A stretch of 64,000 nucleotides of DNA, taken from Balanoglossus misakiensis. Lineage: Eukaryota; Hemichordata. The notes beneath the pieces are model-generated. The model was not told the DNA's origin, made no database searches, and was given only the letters and a program-made list of their open reading frames with translations. Location of the stretch: positions 12,028,001 to 12,092,000 of the forward strand of contig CM082577.2 of the NCBI GenBank assembly GCA_040954595.2, written 5' to 3'. Both the position numbers and the translations under genes were made by a program. Below are positions 34,908-44,849 of this stretch, piece by piece (position 1 is the first letter of the stretch; each line of letters starts with the position of its first letter).

Positions 34908-36198
34908 ACTGCCTCTACTATGTATTAATATTGACATAAGAAACTAACTAATATTGCACTTCAACAGTATCCTCATCAATAAAAACGTATTTTTTCTCAG
35001 TTAGCAGGTGATATGCAAGTCCATATCAGTAAAGAAAAAATACTAGCTTGGGTGCTTAATTTAAATGATGTATACAGAATTGTTAATCGACTACTAAATT
35101 GGACAAAATTTAAACGTTACTAAATATTGTTTTAATAAAAAAAGGAGTTACTTAAGTTTAATTACAAAAACATTGACCTATTTTATTTAAAATGTACTTG
35201 AAACCAGGTATATATATTTTTTTTATAAAAGATCAGCCGACGAGTTTAAATCATTGCAAGACAGGGGAGTAGATTATGGGGAAATCGAAGCTGCACATCA
35301 TATACAAATGTGTGAAAAATGAGGAGCGAAAAGTCGTGCCAATCTGTAAAAACGTTATCGATAATAAACAAAATCCACGTTTCGAAATACATTGAAAGTA
35401 ATAACAAAGCAAGTGGAACTTTTCAATGTAGAATAACGAAGTATATTTTTTAAAGAAAAAATATATTGATTGAAAGATTTGTTTGTATGTAAAATTATAC
35501 AAATAGAACTATATATTTATAAGTTGATATGACCGGGCGAAATAGACACGTGTTTTGCCCAAAAAGATATATGATGTACACTGGTTGTGTAAGAACTTTT
35601 GAACTGTGGGCGATAATCATAAGCTGGCGTTTTCTTATTCTGAAATTTGGTTACGATATATCTGGTTACGGTACCCCAAAAATCGGAAACGCAATCAATG
35701 TCGAATCAATAATCATAACCGTTTTCGCGGATCTGAATAGTAGTTTATTTTCATATCATCACTGGCAAGATAATTAGTTGAAAGTTCATATCCATTGGAA
35801 ATATTTAAACACTAAATACATACAAATATCCGATTTCATAGCAAATACTTATTCCCCAATATTTTCAGAAGTCTACAGTACAGTCTGTAGTTCGTGGTTC
35901 GTAAAATAACAAATAAAAACCATTTTCGCATGTGCAGATGTCAAAAATTTATTCGAGGCAAAGTGGTAACGCGGGGCAACCGCTTGCGCGTCAGGCAACT
36001 CGTCGCCCGAAAATCCGACATGACGGATTTCGAGGCGACGTCGCCAAACACGTTCCAGCGAAGCGACTACATCATACACACGAGGCAACACTCCGAGCAA
36101 CTCGGGTTGCGCGTCGAGTTGCCTACCGAGTTGCCTGCCGAGTTGCCTGCCGAGTTGCCTCGTGTAACTCGGACTCAGATACTCGCGTTTTGTCAGAT
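34908..36198. repeat. 1.3-kb direct repeat, left copy
   Basis: It matches 40567-41890 closely from CTCTACTATGTATTA to CAGATACTCGCCGTACAT, with small indels. It includes a 15-bp short tandem (GAGTTGCCTGCC, ~36115-36155, more copies than in the right repeat). On the minus strand both copies share an open stretch containing VYDVVASLERVWRRRLEI. Confidence 0.85.
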
Positions 36199-36732
36199 AC
36201 TCGCCGTACATACGTCCTTGAATGTCAAAGGTCATTAACGGCGCCCTCTGGAGCTGGAGACAAGAGACAGTTGTGGTTTCAGCTAACTGGCTAGATTCTG
36301 TTGGATACAATGACTGCCTTACTCGCCGCTAGTGCGTAAGTATGTCACATATGTTTGGAGTATGACGTTGTGTAAATTCCCCCTTTGCTAAGCTCATTTC
36401 AGTAGCTCGAGATTTTGCCATGGTTAGGGAGCATTCGTTTTTTACAGGGAGGGGGGGGGGTGGAAATCAAGGGGGGGGGGGGTTTACTTTTACAAAGCAG
36501 TTTTTAGGGGGGGACAAATTTTATAATCAATGGTTTGGGGGGGGAGGACAATTTGTATGGAATTATAGCAAAAAACAACAGAAATGACCGTAAAGTGTAT
36601 AAAATAGAATACGAACATGTCTTTATTCTGTGTGATCAGGTGACAACAAGTACACTTTTGATCACAAAAATAACATTTTCAGGCTGTATCATGGCAATAT
36701 TATGACATACATCACTTTTAAAAGTTTCTGAC

Positions 36733-39700
36733 CTAGGCTGCATTCACAAACACCTCTGGAGGAGGGGGGGAGGAGAATTGAGGGGGGATTTGAAAAAAAT
36801 TGAGGGTATGTAAGGGGGGGGGTTTGAAATACTAGTAATTTAGGGACTGAAACGGGGGGACTTGAAAACTTTGACGGCTAAATATTCTTTTTGAGTCCAC
36901 TTCTCCTACACATCGTGCTGGCCATACTATTGACCATATCATTACTCGTGCTGATGACAGTACCATCGCTGATGTCCGAGTTGAACCGATCCATGCGATC
37001 TCTGATCATTTCCCAGTGTTATTCTCAATACGCAATTACTCTTACGTTAGAAACACGCGTAAATCTGTTACATCAAGGGATATGAAATCCTTTTCCGCTA
37101 ATGGTTTCGCTGCTGAATTATCTGCATCCATCCGCCTTCAACCCGATGCTGACGTATCTACTAATTGGGATTTGCTTAAAAACACTGTTAGCGATATATT
37201 TGATCGCCATGCACCAACCCGTGTGAGACTAGTGCCAAATAGGCGACCAGTGCCATGGATTAATCAGTCAATCATCGATGCCCGGTTGAAAAGAATGAAG
37301 GCAGAAAAAATGTGGAGAAAATCTAGGTTGGAAGTACATCGCCAGATTTACAGGGCCTGTCGGACCGACGTCGTTCGCCTTGTGGATGCTGCTAAAAAGA
37401 ACCATTATGTCGGCCTTGTTGACGAGTGCTCAGGTAACCAAAAACAATTATTCAAGGTCGTAAAGGGACTGCTTGGTCACAATAACACATCCACTGTACT
37501 ACCAAAACATGATGATTCTCTGGAATTAGCAAATCGTTTTGCAAAATTCTTCATTAATCGCGTAAAATCACTAACTATAAATATGGGCAATTCCATTCGA
37601 CATCATTCACAACCACAAACTGAATTGAAATCCGATTGTCGCCTTAATGCCTTTGAGCCTACAACAGCTGATGAAATTGACAAGGTTATTCGTGCATCGC
37701 CTTCATCTACTTGTCGCCTTGATCCGATTCCTACCAAGATCTTCAAACATTCTGACATTTTACAAGTTTTGTTACCACATATCACAGAAATCTTCAATAA
37801 CTCTCTGCAGTATGGTGCTGTACCTCCTCATTTCAAGGAAGCCATCGTTAAACCTCTACTTAAAAAGCCATCTCTTGATCATGAAGTTCTCAAAAATTTC
37901 CGTCCTGTATCCAACCTGCCGTTTTTGTCGAAGATCCTGGAACGTATTGTTGCCAAGAGACTGACTTCTCACATTGTCAACCATTCATTGGACGAGCCTT
38001 TGCAATCTGCTTACAAGCCAGGACACAGTACTGAGACTGCTCTCCTCAAAGTAACAAATGACATTTTGCTTGCTCTTGATGAAAAAAGAGATGTTTTCTT
38101 GGTATTACTCGATCTTTCCGCAGCATTTGACACTGTGAACCATACCATTTTACTCAATCGCTTAAGAGACCGCTTCGGTCTCTCAGATACTGTTCTCATG
38201 TGGTTTAAGTCATACCTTTCCAATCGTAGTCAGTGTGTACTTGTAAATTCCACCCAATCACCTTTTTATCCGCTCGACACTGGGGTACCACAGGGATCAG
38301 TTCTTGGTCCCATACTTTTCAATATGTACACGTCTCCATTAGGTGAATTAGTTCAAAGTCATGGTTGTCTTTATAGTTTTTATGCAGATGACTCTTCACT
38401 TTATATGTCTTTTAGTAAAGACAACGCAGCAAGAACTGTTTCAAATCTTGAACTTTGTATTTCTGATGTTAGGTTTTGGATGTCTGAAAACTTCTTGTGC
38501 TTAAACGATGATAAGACTGAATTTGTTATTTTCTCTGGTATTTTGGGTGATCTGTCTGCTAGAGGGATTTCAGAAATTCGTGTTGGCGATTCTCTGATTC
38601 CCGTCCATTGTCAGGCTAAGAGCCTTGGAGTGATCCTTGACTCTTGTCTGACAATGAAGCCACATATTGGACAGATCTGCCGCTCTGCCACTTTTCATTT
38701 ACGTCGCATTGCGCTTATCCGCAAATATTTATCTCATTCAGCTACAGAGCAATTAGTTCATGCATTCATTACGTCTCGAATTGATTCATGTAATTCACTT
38801 TTATTGGGGCTCCCGAAGTATTCAATCAACCGTATCCAACGCGTTCAGAATATTGCTGCTAGAATTGTAACTCGTTCTAAAATCACCTGTCACATCACTC
38901 CAATTTTGTATCAGTTGCACTGGCTACCTGTTACAGAGCGTATTGTTTTTAAGATGTTAGTTCTCATTTTTAAATCCATTCATAAACTTGGTCCAATCTA
39001 TCTTTCTAGCATGACTAATCTATATGTTCCATGTCGCAATTTAAGGTCAGCTGATCAGTTCAAACTCTGCCCTGTTCGATCACGCACCAAGAGTTATGGT
39101 GATCGCGCTTTTACTGTTGCTGCTCCAATTCTTTGGAATAATCTTCCACTCACCATTCGCCAGGCACCAGACTTATCTGTTTTTAAATCAAATGTTAAAA
39201 CTTTACTTTTTAAATCTGTTTTTTAGCCATTTGTTGTATTGTACTTTTGCTTTAAGCGTCATTGATCACATTTTTTTGTGGATACTGACGCTATACAAAT
39301 AAATTATTATTATTATTATTTACAAAAATGCAGTTTCGCGCCCTTTATTTTACAAAATTTTCTAATGTGGGAGGGGTACACCACCTCCCACACCCACCCC
39401 CTCCATTCATCAACACCTTTCAATCATTAACTGGTTTATCTAGTGTCCCAGGTCAGGGGACTTGCCCCCACCCCATGATAACTTTGAGCGGCGACGTTAA
39501 TTTGCTTTTGCTGGGTTCATTAAAATGCAGCTTTGAGCTCTGTATTTTATAAAATTTTCTTTCGTGGGAGGGGGGACACCCCCTCCCAAACCCACCCCTT
39601 CAATTCTCGGTTTACAATGTCTCCCAACACAGAATACAAATACTTAAAAAATAAAACCAATGTTCAGTTTTACTACCCACTGATGAGGGGAAACATCGGT

Positions 39701-39923
39701 TTCAAATTCTTTTCATGGGAGCGCTGTTTTTCTTTTTTACAAGATATAGAGGTGATGTGTTTTGCTCTGTGAAAGAAAATGGGGGGGGGGATTTCAAAAT
39801 TTTGGCAGTTCGGGAAGGGGGGATTTGAAAATATTTCGGGTTGTGTACGGGGGCATGTGAAAATTAGCGGTAAAAAAATGAATTCTCCCGTCCCCCCAGA
39901 GGTGTTTGTGAATGCAGCCCTAG
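36733..39923. mobile_element. Inner TIR element nested in the outer element, carrying a LINE
   Basis: CTAGGCTGCATTCACAAACA and CCTCTGG at the left (36733-36760) are mirrored at 39893-39923 (CCAGAGGTGTTTGTGAATGC, AGCCCTAG). G-rich subterminal runs follow on both sides, in a style like the outer element, so the two may belong to one family. The LINE at 36878-39320 and CCACC/GGTGG-rich blocks at 39370-39620 fill the interior. Confidence 0.65.
36878..39226 (+). CDS. 5'-truncated LINE ORF2 (CR1/L2-like), endonuclease end + reverse transcriptase
   Basis: The frame opens near 36878, with no true start because the element is 5' truncated, and is continuous to a TAG at 39226. The first part ends the AP-endonuclease domain (HRAGHTIDHIITR and SDHFPV). 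The RT follows: FRPVSNLPFLSKILE, then SAYKPGHSTETALLK, LLDLSAAFDTVNH, TGVPQGSVLGPILFN and the catalytic FYADDSSLY. The C-terminal domain contains LHWLPVTERIVFKML and GDRAFTVAAPILWNNLP, as in CR1/L2-type elements. No internal stop is present in ~780 codons, suggesting a recent insertion. The 3' end (to ~39320) reads GACGCTATACAAATAAATTA followed by (ATT)n, an L2-like tail. Confidence 0.92.
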   Translation, partial: LNILFESTSPTHRAGHTIDHIITRADDSTIADVRVEPIHAISDHFPVLFSIRNYSYVRNTRKSVTSRDMKSFSANGFAAELSASIRLQPDADVSTNWDLLKNTVSDIFDRHAPTRVRLVPNRRPVPWINQSIIDARLKRMKAEKMWRKSRLEVHRQIYRACRTDVVRLVDAAKKNHYVGLVDECSGNQKQLFKVVKGLLGHNNTSTVLPKHDDSLELANRFAKFFINRVKSLTINMGNSIRHHSQPQTELKSDCRLNAFEPTTADEIDKVIRASPSSTCRLDPIPTKIFKHSDILQVLLPHITEIFNNSLQYGAVPPHFKEAIVKPLLKKPSLDHEVLKNFRPVSNLPFLSKILERIVAKRLTSHIVNHSLDEPLQSAYKPGHSTETALLKVTNDILLALDEKRDVFLVLLDLSAAFDTVNHTILLNRLRDRFGLSDTVLMWFKSYLSNRSQCVLVNSTQSPFYPLDTGVPQGSVLGPILFNMYTSPLGELVQSHGCLYSFYADDSSLYMSFSKDNAARTVSNLELCISDVRFWMSENFLCLNDDKTEFVIFSGILGDLSARGISEIRVGDSLIPVHCQAKSLGVILDSCLTMKPHIGQICRSATFHLRRIALIRKYLSHSATEQLVHAFITSRIDSCNSLLLGLPKYSINRIQRVQNIAARIVTRSKITCHITPILYQLHWLPVTERIVFKMLVLIFKSIHKLGPIYLSSMTNLYVPCRNLRSADQFKLCPVRSRTKSYGDRAFTVAAPILWNNLPLTIRQAPDLSVFKSNVKTLLFKSVF

Positions 39924-40056
39924 ACATGTACATTAACAGACATAAATTGACAACAGAGAAAAAGATGCTGAAAAAAGACAAACTGAAAATAGTTGAAGCG
40001 CACATTGGCCGGAAACTGTGTCAAACAACTCTGGAAAGTCTCAGAGTAAACCATGA

Positions 40057-40269
40057 GAGGGACAAAGAGAGGATGAGCAGGAGGATGAAGAGGATGACAT
40101 GGACGAGGACAGTGAACCAGAAGATGAACATGTAGTGATAGGTGAACTAGGTGATTCAGAGGAAAGTGACTCAGAAAGTGATAGCGGCGACATTGAAAAT
40201 GAACTCTTTCACGTAACAAGATCAGGCAGACAATGCACTACTTGGAAATCAAGGAACTATGTAGACTAG
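40057..40269 (+). pseudogene. C-terminal tail of an element-encoded protein (acidic, then RSGR motif)
   Basis: An open frame after a TGA at 40054 encodes EDEQEDEEDDMDEDSEPEDE, more acidic/serine residues, then VTRSGRQCTTWKSRNYVD-stop. An acidic stretch before a TRSGR-type tail is seen at the ends of some transposon-encoded proteins. The upstream part is missing or frame-broken. It belongs to the outer TIR element. Confidence 0.5.
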
Positions 40270-40566
40270 GTTTCATGGTTGATTATGTGGTATGTCGAAC
40301 ATACACCAATATCTTACAAAGTTTGATAAGTTTAATCCGGTGGATAAACTTTTTTTTTTTTGGGGGGGGTCACATTTTACAATTGAAGAATGTAGGGGGG
40401 GACACATTTTAGAAAAGTAATTTCGAGGGGGGTTGCCTTTTAAATTTAGTCGGTGACTCAAATTCCACCGCCCCCCCCCCTCCCTGTAAAAAACGAATGC
40501 TCCCTTAACAGCCTCCCCTCGGCGAGGGTGCCCACCTCGCTCGGGCGATACGGGTCAAATGTGGTT

Positions 40567-41890
40567 TGTCTCTACTATGTATTACTATTGACATAAGAAA
40601 CTAACTAATATTGCCCTTCAACAGTATCCTCATCAATAAAAACGTATTTTTCTCAGTTAGCAGGTGATATGCAAGTCTATATCAGTAAAGAAAAAATACT
40701 AGCTTGGGTGCTTAATTTAAATGATGTATACAGAATTGTTAATCGACTACTAAATTGGACAAAATTTAAACGTTACTAAATATTGTTTTAATAAAAAAGG
40801 AGTTACTTAAGTTTAATTACAAAAACATTGACCTATTTTATTTAAAATGTACTTGAAACCAGGTATATATATCTTTTTTTTTTATAAAAGATCAGCCAGT
40901 GAGTTTAAATCATGGCAAGACAGGGGAGTAGATTATGGGGAAATCGAAGAAAGTTGCGCAATGTAACATTAAGATCACTGAATTATCAAACTGCACATAA
41001 TACAAATGTGTGAAAAATGAGGAGCGAAGAGTCGTGCCAATCTGTAAAAACGTTATCGATAATAAACAAAATCCACGTTTCGAAATACAGTGAAAGTAAT
41101 AACAAAGCAAGTGGGACTTTTCATTGTAGAATAACGAAGTATATTTTTTAAAGAAGAAATATATTGATTGAAATATTTGTTTGTATGTAAAATTATACAA
41201 ATATAACTCTATATGTCTTTATAAGTTTATATGACCGGGCAAAATAGACACGTGTTTTGTCCAAAAAGATATATGATGTACGCTGGCAGGGTAAGAACTC
41301 GTGAACTGTGGGCGATAATCATAAGCTGGCGTTTTCTTATTCTGAAATTCGGTTACGATATCTGGTATCTGTCGAGTCAATCATATCATAACCATTTTCG
41401 CGGAGCTGAATAGTAGTTTATCATATCATCACTGGCAAGATAATTAGTTGAAAGTTTCGGAATTCTTTAACAAAACTGGAGTTTATATGGAAATGTAATA
41501 GTATAAATACACACACATCCGATTTTATAGCAAATACTTATTTCCCAAAATTTTCGGAAGTCTACAGGTCTAAAGTCTGTAGTTCGTGGTTCGTAAAATA
41601 ACAAATAAACACCATTTTCGCATGTGCAGATGTCAAAATTTATTGGAGGCAAAGTGGTAACGCGGGGCAACCGCTTGCGCGTCAGGCAACTCGTCGCCCG
41701 AAAATCCGACATGACAGATTTCGAGGCGACGTCGCCAGACACGTTCCAGCGACGCGACTACATCATACACACGAGGCAACACTCCGAGCAACTTGGGTTG
41801 CGCGTCGAGTTGCCTACCGAGTTGCCTGCCGAGATGCCTCGTGTAACTCGGACTCAGATACTCGCGTTTTGTCAGATACTCGCCGTACAT
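40567..41890. repeat. 1.3-kb direct repeat, right copy
   Basis: Same orientation as 34908-36198. It carries a ~45-bp insertion at ~40950-40995 and fewer copies of the 15-bp GAGTTGCCTGCC unit. It begins ~60 bp after the outer TIR element ends. Confidence 0.85.
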
Positions 41891-42570
41891 CAATCTGATT
41901 AAAATCAGATGTAGGGAACGGCGACGTGGTTTTTTATGCTGTCGCCTCACACTACACCTGACCAACTCTCAATGGAGATCCCGCTGAACTCTACGAGATT
42001 TACTTGGAATATAAACCGATCAGAAGGCGCCTTATAGCAAATGATAGGCAACCCACAATCACATGACCTGGCCCCTTGCGGTTGTTACCATGGAGCTACC
42101 ACAGACATATATCCCGGGCGCGAGAGTGGAATCAGCGTGGGGAATGGTTTCGAGCCAGTTCAGCGTGACGACTGAACCTCTATATTCCACCGGTCAACGA
42201 AATGTATAAGACGTGGCAACAAGTCGCAGTAAAATTGTTAGAGAATCGATTACATTTGTGTAAGGCCGTCCCAGGGAGAGATTCTGTCGCCACGATCGTT
42301 TGTATACACCAGAGTGTACCGACCGACTGCACAGTGCACTGACTTGACTAGCTCTGCGTGCAGGTCTGTGTGTTCCAGGCGTGTGAGGGAAAATCCCCGT
42401 GTCACGGTCAGGAGATAAGCTTAGAATCGGCAGGCGTACACGCCTAGAACGGAATTTTGCACTTCGTTTCATCTGATTTTCGGGGAAGAAAAGACGAATC
42501 ATTAATGGACTATGTGAAATGTGCTTTGGTTTTCAAAAATCGGCAATAATTTGAGAATATTAAAGTCCCC

Positions 42571-42613
42571 GCGTGTCAATAGCCGGCCCCCTACGCACTG
42601 GCTATTGACACGC
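42571..42613. repeat. Perfect 14-bp-stem hairpin
   Basis: GCGTGTCAATAGCC and its complement GGCTATTGACACGC flank a 15-base GC-rich loop. The word GTGTGAATAGACAC follows at once as a further degenerate copy. Confidence 0.75.
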
Positions 42614-42895
42614 GCGTGTGAATAGACACGGCCAAAAATTTATCATTCGCCAAAGCTACCCGTTTTACAGTTGTTACGGTAGAAAAAACCGGGAGCACAC
42701 AATGGAGTTTGTAGTTCAACAACACAATGTTTAATTGAAAAATTAACTTTCTAAAATCAAAAGGTCGCACAGAAAAAAAATGTTCTATGCATGTGTCTTA
42801 CCTTGCTTGGTCGAGGAGTTACCGAGTCCACAAAAGTCCTGGCCGAACTCAAGCCTCACCAAGGCACACAAGTCCATTGCTGACAAAGTCCGACA

Positions 42896-42992
42896 TTCAC
42901 CGAAGCCAGTTGCTCACCGAAGCCAGTTGCTCACAGAAGTCCGTTGCTCACAGTAGTCCGTTGCTCACACAAAGTCCGTTGCTCACAGAGTC
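42896..42992. repeat. Short tandem repeat, ~17-bp unit
   Basis: Five to six units of the type AGTCCGTTGCTCACAG or AGCCAGTTGCTCACCG in a row. The local + strand frame is probably an artefact of the repeat. Confidence 0.8.
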
Positions 42993-43564
42993 CAGCCCAG
43001 CTAGGTAAATTCCTAATTCCCAAGGCGATGTGGAGCTGGAGTGACATGCTCCTCCGAGTCAGTGTTGAGAAGTGTGCCTCGTGGTTTTTGTGAGAAGGCC
43101 TTCTATATGGGTGACCATCTGGTTATTACTAATATTTAAATGAACTAGTTGAAAAGGCAGAGCCCTTTGTTATGCAAAGAAAAGCTACTCCTCTCTCGAC
43201 TAAGCGACTAAACAGGGTGTGTCGTAACACAGTATTCTTTATTGCTGTATCTTTGAAATTGAAAGTATTGAATTTCATTTTATTGTCTTTTGAAAATCCT
43301 GGAAAAGATATTTTTTTTCTGAAAATGTCCACAAAATTTCCAAATGAGAACCAGTGCTATGAGCCTATGATTAAGCAATAGCCGCAGGTGGGTATACATG
43401 AGATTTTGGTAAAATTCGAGACATGTAGCATGAGTCATTAGGCGAGTGCTATTTGGAGCGAATTACATGCCTGCACCATCTTGAGTAATTCAGCTCACAT
43501 ACTGACTGATCCTTAGAGTGTGAAAAGTTGAAACTGTGTTACAAACTTTTTGAAGCATAACATG

Positions 43565-43751
43565 TTATTTTGCGTCAGGAAATTTTTGCGATATCAAAAG
43601 AGGCAACTGTTTTGCGAGTATTAATTTTCGCATTCTCTTATTTTATTTACTGCATCATTATCACTGAAAAAAACAATTCACGTTATTTTGGCTCTCGCGT
43701 ATTTTGCGAAAAAATTATTGCTCGCGAAAATAACATGTTTCACAGTATTTG
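43565..43751. repeat. Short dispersed repeat, copy 1
   Basis: Blocks GCGATATCAA-AGAGG, TTAATTTTCGCATT, TTTTGGCTCTCGC and GTTTCACAG occur in the same order at ~58358-58530 inside an INTS1 intron. Confidence 0.6.
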
Positions 43752-43952
43752 AGTACTACTCCCATTTCTGATGTATTGATTTGTGTTGTACCATGACTTT
43801 CTGCACTTTTTGCACAATTCTCTAATTACGACCCCGAACCATTATCCGCCAGTTTTCGGAATGTGGTTTATTTTGCTATTAAATTAAAATATTAATTCTC
43901 GTATACAGGAAAAGAAAACAGCGACTGACAATTTGTTGTCTTTCTTCAATAG

Positions 43953-44126
43953 GTGTGCCCAGAGAAAGTCTCCGAGTTTATAAACTTGCATCCACAGGGA
44001 AACGTCACATTTTTGGCAAATGCTGAATATTGTTCCTACAGACGTATCGACGACACCAACAACTATTACTGCAAGTACTATCATCCAGAACAGAATCTGG
44101 AGTATTTAGAGCATCTCGAAGTCTAA
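43953..44126 (+). CDS. Lone last exon of a paralog of the cysteine-rich gene
   Basis: After the acceptor TTCAATAG, the exon reads VCPEKVSEFINLHPQGNVTF, then AEYCSYRR, YYCKYYHPEQNLEY and ends EHLEV-stop. It aligns along its length with exon 17451-17606 (ICPEKLSQ, GNVTF, EYCAYR, CKFYHPEHDLE), with conserved cysteines and glycosylation site. I found no matching first or second exon nearby. It may be an alternative last exon of 16459-17606, the survivor of a transposon-disrupted duplicate, or part of a gene with long introns. ATTAAA at 44478-44483 is a possible poly(A) signal. It converges tail-to-tail with INTS1. Confidence 0.65.
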   Translation: MCPEKVSEFINLHPQGNVTFLANAEYCSYRRIDDTNNYYCKYYHPEQNLEYLEHLEV

Positions 44127-44433
44127 GACTGAGACAATTTTCAGAACTCCAAGAGAGATCTCACCTGGCTAAGCAGTTTGTACGGGAGGGCATTCTCATG
44201 TGATACACAAACAAAACACGGCACAAATGTTACATTTTTTGTTAAACTCAGTACCTATTCTAATTTCATACAAAGCTTGACTTGTAAACAGAGAAACTTT
44301 ACTGGATAGGACACTCCAAATCTCAAATTAGTGCAAAAAGAGGATTAACATTTTTTTCAAGTTCAACAACTAAACTGAGCTGCCATCAATCCATGACCAC
44401 ACTCGCCAACTTACCCTTGCGTGTATTTATGCA

Positions 44434-44470
44434 TGTACGTACGTACGTACGTACGTATGTATACATGCAT
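44434..44470. repeat. (ACGT)n microsatellite in a palindromic setting
   Basis: Five ACGT units flanked by GCATGT/ACATGC words form a self-complementary stretch. Confidence 0.8.
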
Positions 44471-44516
44471 GTACCAGATTAAAACAAAAGATCAAAATGG
44501 CGTCTTATAAATGCTC

Positions 44517-44522
44517 TTTATT
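44517..44522 (-). terminator. Poly(A) signal of INTS1
   Basis: AATAAA on the minus strand (TTTATT on +), ~330 bases after the INTS1 stop at 44850-44852. Confidence 0.5.
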
Positions 44523-44849
44523 CTTAATCTTTGCGTGAATATTTAAATCAAGCAATGATCTCTCCATATCAGTGTCCATATCACTCAATGAAATGTAATT
44601 TTTTTCTTACAAAATTCAATATGCACAGTGGATTTAGAATAGAGAAAAATCTATTACTGAGCCTCAGATGTCAGTTGACCTATGACTGACAGTGTGGGCA
44701 TGTATGAGGGTCCATCACAAAAAGCAAAGAAATGACTTCATCTTCATGAAGAACTGCTGTGTGTAGTAGTGTATATAAAATGAAAAAGCGACAAGATTTG
44801 AAAGATATTTTTCCCTGCAACTATTAAAATCCATGTAAGAGGGTTCACT

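Larger units (their letters stand above)
36424..40507. mobile_element. Outer terminal-inverted-repeat element with G-rich subterminal repeats
   Basis: The left end TTAGGGAGCATTCGTTTTTT then ACAGGGAGG and poly(G) is mirrored at the right end (~40470-40507). Both flanks carry spaced poly(G) runs followed by ACA/ATTTTA words. The only coding remnant not belonging to the inner insertion is the acidic tail at 40057-40269. The element is interrupted by the inner element at 36733-39923. Confidence 0.7.

Noticed and set aside
35873-36310. 145-codon minus ORF as a host gene
   Set aside because: It is part of a repeated element, includes a 15-bp tandem repeat, and lacks domain or splice evidence.
34908-41890. 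LTR retrotransposon with 1.3-kb LTRs
   Set aside because: The interior encodes a non-LTR reverse transcriptase and TIR elements, with no gag, protease, integrase or primer-binding site, and the repeats do not show TG...CA ends.
42787-43008. 73-codon serine/leucine-rich + ORF
   Set aside because: It consists mainly of the 17-bp short tandem repeat at 42896-42992.
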